From Pseudomonas sp. R5(2019) (GTDB taxonomy: Bacteria > Pseudomonadota > Gammaproteobacteria > Pseudomonadales > Pseudomonadaceae), in contig NZ_JAAAMT010000002.1 in the NCBI RefSeq assembly GCF_009905435.1, positions 124,001-188,000 on the forward strand: a DNA stretch of 64,000 nucleotides, read 5' to 3'. Below are positions 29,205-37,933 of this stretch, one piece after another. Position 1 is the first letter of the stretch; every line of letters starts with the position of its first letter. Made by a program: the position numbers and the translations under genes. Below the pieces are notes generated by a model. It was not told the origin of the DNA. It saw only the letters and a program-made list of their open reading frames with translations, and did no database searches.

Positions 29205-30095
29205 ATGTTCGCCAGCCTCAAGACACTCAAACTCTGCTCGCCCGGCCTCTCGCCTGCCCGCTGGCTGACCGTCGTGCTTTGCGTTGCAGCAGGCATCGGC
29301 AATAGTGGGCTTTACATCGCTGCGCGCCCCATGTCCCTGACCCTTTTGCTGGTGAACCTTGGCGCCTTGCTCGCCGCCGGCTGGTGTATTCAGCGAACCC
29401 TCAAATACCTTCAGATCCCGGCGCATGAACTGGCTGAACGGCTGCTCAAGGTCCAGCAAAACGAACGCCACCGCCTCAGCCGCGAATTGCATGACGACAT
29501 TGGCCAACTGCTCACCGCTGCCAAGTTGCAGGCGGACTGGCTGCAACGGCGAGCCCCGGCCGAGCTGCAAGAGCATTGCACCCTCTTGCGCAATACCCTG
29601 GACGAAACCCTCTCGAGCGTGCGCGACGTCACGGTCGTGCTCAACCCGCGCCAGCTGACCCGGCTGGGGCTCGAAGCCAGCCTGCGCGCGCACCTGCTGC
29701 GCACGCTGCATAACACCCCCGTGCGCTGGAGCCTGGATTGCCAGCAACGGCTGGACAGCCTGCCTGAAGAACTGTCTGTCGCGGTGTTTCGCATCACCCA
29801 GGAAGCGGTGACCAACGTCCTGCGCCATGCCCGCGCCGACAACCTGCGGATTTGCCTGCAACGAACGTCGGAAGGCCTGATCGTGCATATCGAGGATGAC
29901 GGCCAAGGCTTTGTTCCGGCAGCCGACCCCGGCCTGGCGGGCCAGCGCGGCATGTCCGGCATGCTGGAACGCACCGGGCTGTTGGGCGCCACGCTGACCG
30001 TCAACAGCGAGCCTGGCAACGGCACGCGGATTGAAGCGATGTTCCCTTGGGAACCGCGCACTTTTGAACGCGCCAAGGCTGGCAAACGCCCATGA
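29205..30095 (+). CDS. NarX-type membrane sensor histidine kinase (HisKA_3)
   Basis: A 296-residue kinase with two membrane segments near residues 19-38 and 43-62, little or no periplasmic loop, then the HisKA_3 box NERHRLSRELHDDIGQLL with phospho-His96. The ATPase part has EAVTNVLRHARA (N box), DDGQGF (G1) and RGMSGMLERTGLLGATL (G2), ending GNGTRIEAMFPW. No sensor domain is visible outside the membrane pair, so it probably senses a membrane or internal signal. I took ATG 29205; the TTG at 29133 would add 24 residues without homology features. It overlaps the regulator gene by four bases (ATGA). Confidence 0.88.
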   Translation: MFASLKTLKLCSPGLSPARWLTVVLCVAAGIGNSGLYIAARPMSLTLLLVNLGALLAAGWCIQRTLKYLQIPAHELAERLLKVQQNERHRLSRELHDDIGQLLTAAKLQADWLQRRAPAELQEHCTLLRNTLDETLSSVRDVTVVLNPRQLTRLGLEASLRAHLLRTLHNTPVRWSLDCQQRLDSLPEELSVAVFRITQEAVTNVLRHARADNLRICLQRTSEGLIVHIEDDGQGFVPAADPGLAGQRGMSGMLERTGLLGATLTVNSEPGNGTRIEAMFPWEPRTFERAKAGKRP

Positions 30096-30751
30096 CCTGC
30101 AATTTGCTGTTGGTAGATGATCATTCGTTGATTCGTGCCGGCGTCCGCGCACTGGTGATGGACATCCCTGGCTACGCCGTGATCGGTGAAGCGAGCGACG
30201 GCGCCGAAGTGCTGGAACTTGCCAGCCGCCTCGACCCGGACATCATTCTGCTCGACCTGTCCATGCGCCACACCGGCGGGCTGGATGCCTTGCGCGAGCT
30301 GCAGACGCGGCTGCCGGGCAGCAAAGTACTGATCCTTTCAATGCACACTGAGCCGGATCTGATCATGCAGGCCCTTGAGACCGGTGCCGACGGCTATTTG
30401 CTCAAGGACACCACCGCCACGGAACTTGCGCAGGCCCTGGCCGCGCTGCGTAACGGCGAACGCTACCTGAGCCCGGCCATCGCCCATACCGTCATCAATC
30501 AGGCCTTGGGCCGGGCCCGGGCGCTCAAGCCCGCCGAGACGCAAACCCACGGTTTGACTGTTCGCCAACTGGAAATCCTGCGCCTGATCGTACGCGGCAA
30601 ATCCACTCGGGAAATCGCCAACGGCCTGGGCTTGAGCGTCAAGACCGTTGAGACCCACCGCTCGCAGATCATGAAGCGCCTGCAGATCTTTGACGTCGCA
30701 GGCCTGGTACTGTTCGCCGTGCGCGAAGGCATCATCAGCCTTGACGATTGA
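30092..30751 (+). CDS. NarL/FixJ-family response regulator
   Basis: A 219-residue regulator with an N-terminal receiver (DD at 9-10, phospho-acceptor Asp55 in IILLDLSMR, Lys in YLLKDTT) and a C-terminal LuxR-type helix-turn-helix (LTVRQLEILRLIVRGKSTREIANGLGLSVKTVETHRSQIMKRL). It overlaps the kinase gene by ATGA and is the obvious partner. The target genes are unknown. The next gene, for GDP-mannose synthesis, starts 46 bases downstream on the same strand. Confidence 0.94.
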   Translation: MTCNLLLVDDHSLIRAGVRALVMDIPGYAVIGEASDGAEVLELASRLDPDIILLDLSMRHTGGLDALRELQTRLPGSKVLILSMHTEPDLIMQALETGADGYLLKDTTATELAQALAALRNGERYLSPAIAHTVINQALGRARALKPAETQTHGLTVRQLEILRLIVRGKSTREIANGLGLSVKTVETHRSQIMKRLQIFDVAGLVLFAVREGIISLDD

Positions 30752-30796
30752 CCGCGTATAATCGCCTTTTGCTTAACCGGTGCGCCGCAGCTGCCC

Positions 30797-32236
30797 ATGT
30801 CTTCACTTATTCCCTGCATCATTGCCGGTGGTGCCGGTACCCGGCTCTGGCCGGTGTCGCGCCAGTCCCTGCCAAAACCCTTTCTGCAATTGCCGGACGG
30901 CCAAAGCCTGCTGCAAAAGACCTTCGCCCGCGCCTGCGGGCTGGGTGTCGAGCGGGTGCTGACGGTGACCCAGCGTGACCTGCTGTTTCGCACGCTGGAC
31001 GACTACCGCCCGCTCAATGCTAGCCTGGTTGCCCTGGATTTCATCCTCGAGCCCTGTGGCCGCAATACCGCCGCCGCCATTGCCGCCGCCGCGCTGCACG
31101 CCCAGGCGCAGCACGGCGGCGACTGCCAACTGCTGGTATTGCCGGCGGACCATCTGATCGACAACCTCCAGGCTTTCGCCGCTGCTGTTGAAGTTGCGCG
31201 CCGATTGGCCGACGAAGGTTGGCTGGTCAGCTTTGGCCTGACGCCCACCCGCGCGGAAACCGGGTTCGGTTATATCGAAACCGGCCAGGTGCTCGGCGAA
31301 CATGGGCGACAGGTCGCCCGCTTTGTCGAAAAACCTGACACCGCCACCGCCCAGGCCTGGCTGCAAGGCGGGCGCCACCTGTGGAATAGCGGCATGCTCT
31401 GCGCCCGTACCGACAGCCTGCTGGAACAGCTGCAACGGCACGCCCCTGCCCTGCTGCAGGCGGTACGCGACTGCATCGAGCACAGCACGAGCAAGCGCGA
31501 TGCCCGTGAGCTGCAGCTGGAACTCGACGCCGCGCGCTTCGCTCAGGTGCCGGACCTTTCGTTCGACTACGCTGTGCTGGAGCACAGCACGTGCGTGGCC
31601 GTGGTGCCCTGTGACCTGGGCTGGAGCGATATCGGCTCCTGGCAGGCGGTACGCGCGCTGACCCCGGCCGACAGTAACGGCAATCAGTGCCTGGCCGACA
31701 CCCTGCTGCATCAGGTTCACGACTGCTATATCCAGTCCCCGCGTCTGGTGGCCGGGATCGGCCTGCGCGACCTGATCATCGTCGACACCCCGGATGCCCT
31801 GCTGGTGCTCGACGCCAGCCGCAGCCAGGACGTCGGGCTGATCGCCCGCCAACTCAAGCAGGCCGATCATCCCGCTTATCGCCTGCATCGCACCGTGTCG
31901 TGCCCCTGGGGTACTTATACCGTTCTGGAAGAAGGGCCAGGCTTCAAGATCAAACGAATCGTGGTCCGGCCCGGGGCCGCCCTGTCACTGCAAAAGCACC
32001 AACACCGCAGTGAACACTGGATCGTGGTCAGCGGCACGGCCTGCGTCACCAACGGTGAGCACGTCTCGGTGTTGCAGGCCAACGAGTCGACCTTTATCCA
32101 ACCGGGTCGACTGCACCGGCTCAGCAACCCCGCCGGCGGCGAGCTGGTGATGATCGAAGTGCAGAGTGGCGAATACTTGGGCGAGGATGACATTGAGCGC
32201 TTTACTGACGATTACGGCCGCGCCGGCTACGATTAA
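30797..32236 (+). CDS. Mannose-1-phosphate guanylyltransferase / mannose-6-phosphate isomerase (AlgA/WbpW type)
   Basis: A bifunctional enzyme making GDP-mannose from fructose-6-phosphate via mannose-6-phosphate and mannose-1-phosphate, for polysaccharide synthesis. The 479 residues begin with the nucleotidyltransferase motif IAGGAGTRLWPVSR, then LPADHLI and ARFVEKPDTATA. The cupin isomerase domain at the C-terminus has QKHQHRSEHW and ESTFIQPGRLHRLSNP. Full length, so both activities are expected. It is one of several paralogues usual in pseudomonads (algA, pslB, wbpW), and I cannot say which. It is followed by a glycosyltransferase on the same strand. Confidence 0.92.
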   Translation: MSSLIPCIIAGGAGTRLWPVSRQSLPKPFLQLPDGQSLLQKTFARACGLGVERVLTVTQRDLLFRTLDDYRPLNASLVALDFILEPCGRNTAAAIAAAALHAQAQHGGDCQLLVLPADHLIDNLQAFAAAVEVARRLADEGWLVSFGLTPTRAETGFGYIETGQVLGEHGRQVARFVEKPDTATAQAWLQGGRHLWNSGMLCARTDSLLEQLQRHAPALLQAVRDCIEHSTSKRDARELQLELDAARFAQVPDLSFDYAVLEHSTCVAVVPCDLGWSDIGSWQAVRALTPADSNGNQCLADTLLHQVHDCYIQSPRLVAGIGLRDLIIVDTPDALLVLDASRSQDVGLIARQLKQADHPAYRLHRTVSCPWGTYTVLEEGPGFKIKRIVVRPGAALSLQKHQHRSEHWIVVSGTACVTNGEHVSVLQANESTFIQPGRLHRLSNPAGGELVMIEVQSGEYLGEDDIERFTDDYGRAGYD

Positions 32237-32322
32237 AAATAATGGCCGCCGAGGGAACGAGTGAGCACATTGCCCCTCCAATGATTCATGCAGTAAACCG
32301 TGTGGCCAAGGGGATTCGACTT

Positions 32323-33567
32323 ATGCGAATACTGTGGACCCTGCCCTACCTACCCTGGCCTACCACCAGCGGCGCCAAGAACCGGCAGTACCATCTGCTG
32401 CGCAGCCTCGCCGGCCAAGGCCATCGCATCACCCTGCTGGTGCAATCGAAAACCCCGCTCAACGAAGACGCGCGCCAGGCTCTGGCGCCGTTGGTCGATC
32501 GCCTGATCGTCCTGCACCGCCGGCCGTTGCGCAGCCCGCAAACCCTCCTCGCTGCGCTTTATGCACCGTACCCTGTTCGCGCCAGCATTCACGGCCTCGC
32601 CCCGCACCTGCGACATCGCTTCGAGCAATTGCTCAGCGAAAGCTGGGACGTGATTCAGATCGAGCACAGTTACAGCTTCCAGCCGTTTGAGCGGGCGTTG
32701 CAGCAGAGCGGCCAGCCGTTCATTCTCACCGAGCATAGAGTCGAGTCTGAACAAGGTGCGGGGCGGCAGGATTCGCTGCCATTGTGGCTGCAACCGTTCA
32801 CCGCCTTCGACCTTTGGCGCTACCGGCGCTGGGAAAGCCGTGTACTGGGTCAGGCGACTGAAGTGATTGCGGTCTGCCCCCGCGACGCCGAACACATCTC
32901 TACCATTACCGGCCGACGTACTTCGGTGGTGGTCAATGGTGTCGACAGTGAACACTTCAGCGCCATCAACCCGGCCCTGCACAGCCAACGTCTGCTGTTT
33001 GTCGGCAATTTCGAGCATCGGGCCAACTTTGACGCCATCGAATGGGCACTGGAAGAGATTCTGCCGCAGGTCTGGGCGAGCTACCCGGCGGTGCGCTTTG
33101 CCATTTGCGGCAATGCCATGCCGCAACACTGGAAACTGCGCTGGGATGACCCGCGCATTGAATGGCACGGGTATGTCGAAGACTTGCGCGAACTACAACG
33201 CCATTCGGCGATTTTTTTCGCACCGTTGCGTCAAGGCGGCGGCTCGAAGATCAAGGTACTGGAAGCGATGGCTGCCGGTCTGCCGGTGGTCACCACGACA
33301 CAGGGTGTGTGTGGCTTGAACGTTGAAAACGATGTGCACTATATCGGCCGCGACGATGCCGACGACCTGGCACTGACCCTGATCCAATTGCTGACGCAGC
33401 CCTGCCGAATGAAAAAAATGGCCGATGCGGCCCGCCAATACGTCAGCCGCGAGCACGACTGGCGCGTCGCGGCGGCACAACTGAAGAACGTCTATGCCCG
33501 CTTCACCTCGGCTCGGGTGCCGCAGGAGGTGCCCGAGAACGACCGCTTCAGCCATTCAGCCGAGTAG
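32323..33567 (+). CDS. GT4-like glycosyltransferase
   Basis: A 414-residue cytoplasmic transferase of the GT-B fold. The N-terminus MRILWTLPYLPWPTTSGAKNRQYHLLRSLAGQGH is typical of GT4/WcaI-like sugar transferases. The C-terminal domain has LLFVGNFEHRANFDAIEWALEEILPQV, WHGYVEDL and the donor-site motif GGGSKIKVLEAMAAGLPVVTT. ATG 32323 has AAGGGG upstream, and the 27 extra codons to 32242 look untranslated. It sits 86 bases after the GDP-mannose enzyme, so GDP-mannose is a plausible donor (inference). No polymerase, flippase or acceptor gene is nearby. Its 3' end overlaps the convergent moeA by 12 bases. Confidence 0.85.
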   Translation: MRILWTLPYLPWPTTSGAKNRQYHLLRSLAGQGHRITLLVQSKTPLNEDARQALAPLVDRLIVLHRRPLRSPQTLLAALYAPYPVRASIHGLAPHLRHRFEQLLSESWDVIQIEHSYSFQPFERALQQSGQPFILTEHRVESEQGAGRQDSLPLWLQPFTAFDLWRYRRWESRVLGQATEVIAVCPRDAEHISTITGRRTSVVVNGVDSEHFSAINPALHSQRLLFVGNFEHRANFDAIEWALEEILPQVWASYPAVRFAICGNAMPQHWKLRWDDPRIEWHGYVEDLRELQRHSAIFFAPLRQGGGSKIKVLEAMAAGLPVVTTTQGVCGLNVENDVHYIGRDDADDLALTLIQLLTQPCRMKKMADAARQYVSREHDWRVAAAQLKNVYARFTSARVPQEVPENDRFSHSAE

Positions 33568-34773
33568 CTCGCTGAGCGGGATGAAGTTGACCCGCTCACC
33601 GGCGGTCAAGGTCCGCCCCTCCAGCACCTCGACCAGGCCTTCGGCCCAGGCGGCGCTGCGCAGTACACCAGAACTCTGGATCGGGTACAGGACCGCCCTG
33701 CCCTGCTCCATGCGGCCGCGCAAATACTCGCGACGATTGCCCGCCTTGCGCCAGTCAAACCCGGCTTCGACCGAAAACTGCAGCGGCGTCACCTCGCTGA
33801 CGCCCAGCCGTCGTAACAGGTAAGGCCGCGCCAGCAAGCCGAAGGTCACCAGCGTGGACGCCGGATTACCCGGCAACCCAAGCACTGGCACGCCACGAAA
33901 ATGCCCGAAGGTCAGCGGCTTGCCCGGCTTGATCGCCAGCTTCCAGAGCGACAGTTCGCCGTCTTCACGAAGGGCCAGGCCAAGGAAATCGGCCTCACCG
34001 ACCGACACCCCGCCCGTGGACAGAATCAGGTCCACGGTATTCAGACTCGCCAGCGCCGCGCGGGTCTTTTCCAGGTCATCGGGAAGAATGCCGGCGTCCA
34101 GCACTTCGCAACCCAGACGCTGCAACCAGCTGCACAGCAGGCGCCGGTTGCTGTTGTAGATTTGCCCCGGCCCCAGCGGCAATCCCGGCTCGACCAGTTC
34201 GTCACCGGTGGAAATCACCGCCACCCGTGGCTTGCGCACTACGCTGAGTTCGCCGCGGCCCAAGGTCGCCGCCAAGCCCAGCTCGATAGGGCCCAACCGC
34301 GTCCCCGCCGCCAGCACTAGCTCACCGACGCGGGTTTCCTGCCCCTGGGGACGGATGTTCATGCCGATCTTCAGCGCTTGCTGGAACACCACCCGCTGGT
34401 CGTCCTGGACCTGAACGTTTTCCTGCATCTCTACGCAATCGGCACCGGCTGGCACAGGCGCGCCGGTAAAGATCCGGGCGCAGGTGCCGGGTTGCAGAGG
34501 GTCGGGCGCCTGGCCTGCGAAAATCCGCTGGCTGACCACCAGCGGTTCACCGGTGAAGTCCGCGGCGCACAGGGCGTAGCCGTCCATGGCGCTATTGGGC
34601 CAGGGCGGCAGGTCGAGCGTGGCGATCAGCTCGTCTGCCAGCACCCGCCCTTCGGCCTCGGCCAGCGGCACCGTCTCGCGCTCAGCGATGGGCGCCGATT
34701 CGGCCAGCGCCAACAGTTGCGCCAGCGCTTGCTCGACCGGCATCAGCGGTTTTACCGCCGTTGGCTCAGCCAC
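33556..34773 (-). CDS. moeA: Molybdopterin molybdenumtransferase MoeA
   Basis: MoeA inserts molybdate into adenylated molybdopterin to form Mo cofactor. The 405 residues show PPWPNSAMDGYAL, RIFTGAPVPAGADCVEMQEN, PQGQETRVGE, and the MoCF-biosynthesis domain VISTGDELVEPGLPLGPGQIYNSN with STGGVSVGEADF and LGLPGNPASTLVTF. It overlaps the upstream moaB by eight bases, an operon for a shared pathway. The cofactor would serve XdhABC and possibly the MOSC protein encoded in this window. Confidence 0.96.
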   Translation of the reverse strand: MAEPTAVKPLMPVEQALAQLLALAESAPIAERETVPLAEAEGRVLADELIATLDLPPWPNSAMDGYALCAADFTGEPLVVSQRIFAGQAPDPLQPGTCARIFTGAPVPAGADCVEMQENVQVQDDQRVVFQQALKIGMNIRPQGQETRVGELVLAAGTRLGPIELGLAATLGRGELSVVRKPRVAVISTGDELVEPGLPLGPGQIYNSNRRLLCSWLQRLGCEVLDAGILPDDLEKTRAALASLNTVDLILSTGGVSVGEADFLGLALREDGELSLWKLAIKPGKPLTFGHFRGVPVLGLPGNPASTLVTFGLLARPYLLRRLGVSEVTPLQFSVEAGFDWRKAGNRREYLRGRMEQGRAVLYPIQSSGVLRSAAWAEGLVEVLEGRTLTAGERVNFIPLSELLG

Positions 34774-35305
34774 GACTTTCGCAGGCTGCCACCTGCTTCA
34801 AGTGAGGGACGAAGTTGCATGGGCGGTGGCGCGAATCCAGTTGTTCGGCAAGGATGCCGTCCCAGCCGGTGCGGCAGGCATTGGTGGAGCCCGGCAGGCA
34901 GCACACCAGGGTGCCATTGGCCAGGCCAGCCAGCGCGCGTGATTGCACGGTGGAGGTACCGATATCGGCCACCGAGATCTGCCGGAACAGCTCACCGAAC
35001 CCATCGACCTGCTTGTCGAGCAGGCAGGCCACCGCTTCCGGGGTGCTGTCGCGACCGGTGAAGCCGGTACCGCCGGTGATCAACACCACTTGCACCTGAT
35101 CCTCGGCAATCCAGGTCGCCACCTGGGCGCGGATCCTGTACAGGTCATCCTTGAGCAGTACGCGAGCGGCCAGGTGATGGCCCGCTGCGGTGAGGCGATC
35201 GACAAACAGTTGGCCCGAGGTGTCGGTGTCCAGCGAGCGCGTATCGCTGACCGTCAGCACGGCAATATTGAGCGGCACAAAAGGTACTTCAGCCTTGGCT
35301 TTCAT
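34766..35305 (-). CDS. moaB: Molybdenum cofactor biosynthesis protein MoaB
   Basis: A MogA/MoaB-fold protein that adenylates molybdopterin or binds it. The 179-residue sequence has NIAVLTVSDTRSLDTDTSGQLFVDRL, the phosphate-binding ITGGTGFTGRDSTPEAV, and LPGSTNACRTGWDGIL. It lies upstream of moeA with overlapping reading frames. ATG 35305 gives the standard N-terminus for pseudomonads. The 224 bases upstream to the divergent lipoprotein gene hold the promoters of both; no clear operator is visible. Confidence 0.95.
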   Translation of the reverse strand: MKAKAEVPFVPLNIAVLTVSDTRSLDTDTSGQLFVDRLTAAGHHLAARVLLKDDLYRIRAQVATWIAEDQVQVVLITGGTGFTGRDSTPEAVACLLDKQVDGFGELFRQISVADIGTSTVQSRALAGLANGTLVCCLPGSTNACRTGWDGILAEQLDSRHRPCNFVPHLKQVAACESRG

Positions 35306-35529
35306 GGGGAGCCTGATTCCGTCACAGGAGTGGATGGGCGCTGTTATATCACAGCGCTGGCCGCAACGAATCCAGTGCGTGGCGCTCGCTCAAAAGGGCC
35401 AAGGACATTCCACAGGCCCAGGCGTTGGCCGCTATTGTTGACCTGTGCGACACAAAAACGGAACTTGCAGGCGGCGGCAACGTCTCACCGACAGTACATA
35501 CAGCACTATCCCCCTTTCGGAGACCCACA

Positions 35530-35751
35530 ATGACTCATCGGACCCTTCCCGCTTTCATGCTTGCACTGGGCCTGGCCACCCTCGCCGGTTGCGCGTCGCC
35601 TGCTGTGATCACGCTGAACGATGGTCGTGAAATCCAGGCGGTCGACACCCCTCAATACGATGATGAATCGGGCTTCTACGAGTTCGAACAACTGGACGGC
35701 AAGCAAACCCGTGTCAACAAGGATCAAGTCCGTACCGTTAAAGACCTCTGA
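35530..35751 (+). CDS. YgdI/YgdR-family lipoprotein
   Basis: A 73-residue precursor with a lipoprotein signal ([11 protein letters not shown], lipid-bearing Cys21) and a small SH3-like beta domain: [48 protein letters not shown], the DUF903/YgdI-YgdR family. These are small envelope lipoproteins of unknown role. GGAG lies nine bases before ATG 35530; the in-frame start at 35425 adds residues before the signal and is rejected. It is followed by tRNA-Pro. Confidence 0.88.
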   Translation: MTHRTLPAFMLALGLATLAGCASPAVITLNDGREIQAVDTPQYDDESGFYEFEQLDGKQTRVNKDQVRTVKDL

Positions 35752-35810
35752 GTCTGAAGGCGGCAGGGCACTTGTCGAGCAGGCAATTTTGAGTAATATT
35801 TCTTGCAAGT

Positions 35811-35887
35811 CGGAGTGTAGCGCAGGCAGGTAGCGCGTCTCGTTCGGGACGAGAAGGTCGCAGGTTCGAATCCTGTCTCTCCGACCA
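35811..35887 (+). tRNA. tRNA-Pro (anticodon CGG)
   Basis: A 77-nt cloverleaf starting CGGAGTG and ending CTCTCCG-A-CCA, with CCA encoded. The anticodon stem TCTCG/CGAGA encloses loop TTCGGGA (anticodon CGG, reading CCG). The T-arm contains GGTTCGAATCC. One T-T mismatch lies in the acceptor stem. The first base is C, as usual for bacterial tRNA-Pro. Confidence 0.97.
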
Positions 35888-35908
35888 GACTTGTAGTTCA
35901 CTGAAGAA

Positions 35909-35932
35909 GCCCGCCTTGTGCGGGCTTTTTTG
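35909..35932 (+). terminator. Rho-independent terminator after tRNA-Pro
   Basis: Stem GCCCGC/GCGGGC with a 5-base loop and a run of T residues, 21 bases after the tRNA. Confidence 0.92.
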
Positions 35933-35974
35933 GTTCTTCGCGGATTGCCGTGGCTTTGGCTTTTGATCTTGCTT

Positions 35975-36240
35975 TGCTCTTCGTGCGAATAATGTCCAGA
36001 CGACGCGGATGTCCCTTCAGGAGGCCGAGCGGAGCCCACGCGGAGTGGGGTGAGGGCCAGGACGGCCCGAAAGCGCCGTAGGGCCAGGGACGGCCCGTCG
36101 GCGCGGTCCCCACGGAGCGTGGGCGGGAGCGAGGGAACCCGGAGCGAAGCGTAGGGCCGGATGCGGGGACCAGGGGTTTTGCCTACTTTTGCCCCAACAA
36201 AAGTAGGTCGCCGTAAAGGCGAAACGGTGACTAGGCGTCC
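35975..36240. repeat. Intergenic repeat of pseudomonads, with strong hairpins
   Basis: A GC-rich stretch with no supported gene. It has several stems: GGGCCAGGACGGCCC and a near copy 30 bases on, and a perfect 10-bp hairpin CCTACTTTTG/CAAAAGTAGG at 36182-36207, ending GTCGCCGTAAAGGCGAAAC. I recall closely similar text, ending in the same CGCCGTAAAGGCGAAA, between genes in many Pseudomonas genomes. That is memory, not a search. The remainder up to 36365 has no visible feature except the thpR ribosome site. Confidence 0.7.
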
Positions 36241-36365
36241 CCATCGAAAACGGATCTGCCCTCAATGCTTGTACCTGGGATTTGGTTCGACTAATTGTGA
36301 GCATATCCAGATGATGCACAGACGCGAACTCACCTTTCCGCCCTTACGGTTATGAGGAGCGACAC

Positions 36366-36908
36366 ATGGATGACGCGACGAATGAACCACTCAAACGCCT
36401 GTTCTTTGCCCTCCCCTGCACGGCGGCGCAGCGCAAGGCGATCGCTCAATGGCGAAAGGCATTGGGGCTCAAGGGTGGCAAGCCGGTACCGGCGGATAAC
36501 TTTCACCTGACGTTGATGTTTCTGGGGGCGGTGCCGGTGGCGCAGATCGCCGATATTTGTGCGGCTGCCGCGAAGGTCAAGACGCCCGGCACCGCATTGC
36601 AGGTGCCACTCGACCGCCTGCACGTCTGGCGCCGCAGCCATGTCTTGTTGCTCGCCCCTGAAGAAGCGCCATTGGCATTGCTGCAGTTGGTTTATGCCCT
36701 GGAGCAAGCGATGTTGCCGCTTGGCTTCGCCGACCCAAACCGCGAGTTTCGCCCGCACTTGACCCTGGTACGGGACTATCGGGCCGAGGTGCCTGAACAT
36801 GAGGCCCCGCCGGACTTTCGCCTGAACTGCAGCCACTTCACGCTGTATGAAGCGCATAAGGGCCGCTATCGCGTAGTGGGTGAATGGCCGTTGGAAAATC
36901 CAACCTAG
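36366..36908 (+). CDS. thpR: RNA 2',3'-cyclic phosphodiesterase ThpR
   Basis: A 2H-phosphoesterase that opens 2',3'-cyclic phosphate RNA ends (formerly LigT, 2'-5' RNA ligase). The 180 residues carry both HxTx motifs, HLTL at 47-50 (His47, Thr49) and HLTL at 131-134, spaced as in the family, and begin with KRLFFALPCTAAQRKAI. GAGGAG precedes ATG 36366. It is a single gene between the repeat region and a REPIN. Confidence 0.92.
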   Translation: MDDATNEPLKRLFFALPCTAAQRKAIAQWRKALGLKGGKPVPADNFHLTLMFLGAVPVAQIADICAAAAKVKTPGTALQVPLDRLHVWRRSHVLLLAPEEAPLALLQLVYALEQAMLPLGFADPNREFRPHLTLVRDYRAEVPEHEAPPDFRLNCSHFTLYEAHKGRYRVVGEWPLENPT

Positions 36909-36990
36909 ACTCGCTTGTGCTGGCCTCATCGCGAGCGCGCCCCCACACCAATCTCCATTCCTGTCGCTCCAGCGCGGGCGTTTTTGATTT

Positions 36991-37080
36991 TGTGGGAGCA
37001 AGGCTTGCCCGCGATGGCATCACCCCCGGTGTGCCAGAGATACAGTGGCGCCTGCATCGCGAGCAAGCTCGGCTCCCACA
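36991..37080. repeat. REPIN, GGGAGCAAGGCTTGCC type
   Basis: TGTGGGAGCAAGGCTTGCCC at the left and the inverted GAGCAAGCTCGGCTCCCACA at the right, with GCGATG cores. This REP family differs from that at 8.4 and 22.0 kb. It lies between the convergent 3' ends of thpR and the GntR gene. Confidence 0.88.
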
Positions 37081-37153
37081 TCAACAAAATTGCAGTCAGC
37101 CATAGAATCTCCCACAGTGGCACGGCCCGAGTATCGCGTTCCAATTACCGCTA

Positions 37154-37864
37154 TCAAACCACCGACATTTTTTCCGTCAGGTTCTGCTGCATGTACGCCA
37201 GGAACCGGCGCTGAAACAGCATGGTGTGTTCATGTGCCGCCCGTTCGGCCTCGTCGGGCTTGCGTTCGGCGATGGCGGTGATGATTTCGTCGTGGTCGCG
37301 ACCCACGGGGGTTGAGGTGCTGGCGGCGCTGATGATGTAGTCAAAGTGCAGGTGCAGCAGCCGTTGGCCTTCGCCCAGCAGTTTTTCGTAGTAGCTGACG
37401 AAATAGGGGTTCTTCCCCGCTTCGGCGATGGCCATGTGAAAGGCCTTGTTGCGCTCGGACATGGCCTGGAAATCGCCGCTGTGGACCGCTTCGAGATAGG
37501 CGGCGTCCGCTGCGCGAATCCGCGCCAGGTCTTCGTCACTGCGCTGCAGCGCGGCAAGGCGGGTGACCGCGCGCTGGATCAGGTCCAGCGCGGAGATGTA
37601 ATTGGGGAATTCCTCGATTTCAAACGGCGTCACCAGGGTGGTGCGGTTGGGCAGGATGGTGACCAGCCCTTCGCTGATCAGGCGCGCCAGCGCATCGCGC
37701 ACCGGTGAGCGAGACAGGCCGAACTGGGCTGCCAGCGACACTTCGTCCAGCGGCATGCCGGGCTTGAGCTTCAGCGTCAGGATCTGCTTGCGCAGCTCTT
37801 CGTAGATATAGCGGCCGCCGTGGCGCTTGGCACCGCTCGCGGGTTCTGTCGTCTCTTTGCTCAT
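37154..37864 (-). CDS. GntR/FCD-family regulator of the hydroxyproline cluster
   Basis: A 236-residue regulator with an N-terminal winged helix (YIYEELRKQILTLKLKPGMPLDEVSLAAQFGLSRSPVRDALARLISEGLV) and a C-terminal helical FCD ligand domain with metal/ligand His residues (FHMAIAEAGKNPYF; HDEIITAI; AAHEHTML). FCD regulators usually sense carboxylates or amino acids. It is the last gene on the strand of the hydroxyproline operon, 69 bases after the Ser/Cys racemase-like gene. Local control of that operon is the simplest reading (inference). Confidence 0.88.
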   Translation of the reverse strand: MSKETTEPASGAKRHGGRYIYEELRKQILTLKLKPGMPLDEVSLAAQFGLSRSPVRDALARLISEGLVTILPNRTTLVTPFEIEEFPNYISALDLIQRAVTRLAALQRSDEDLARIRAADAAYLEAVHSGDFQAMSERNKAFHMAIAEAGKNPYFVSYYEKLLGEGQRLLHLHFDYIISAASTSTPVGRDHDEIITAIAERKPDEAERAAHEHTMLFQRRFLAYMQQNLTEKMSVV

Positions 37865-37933
37865 CGATGATTTCTCAACAGTGCGGGCTAGCCATTTGAC
37901 CAGCCCGCCACTTTAACATCCGCTCCAGACCGC

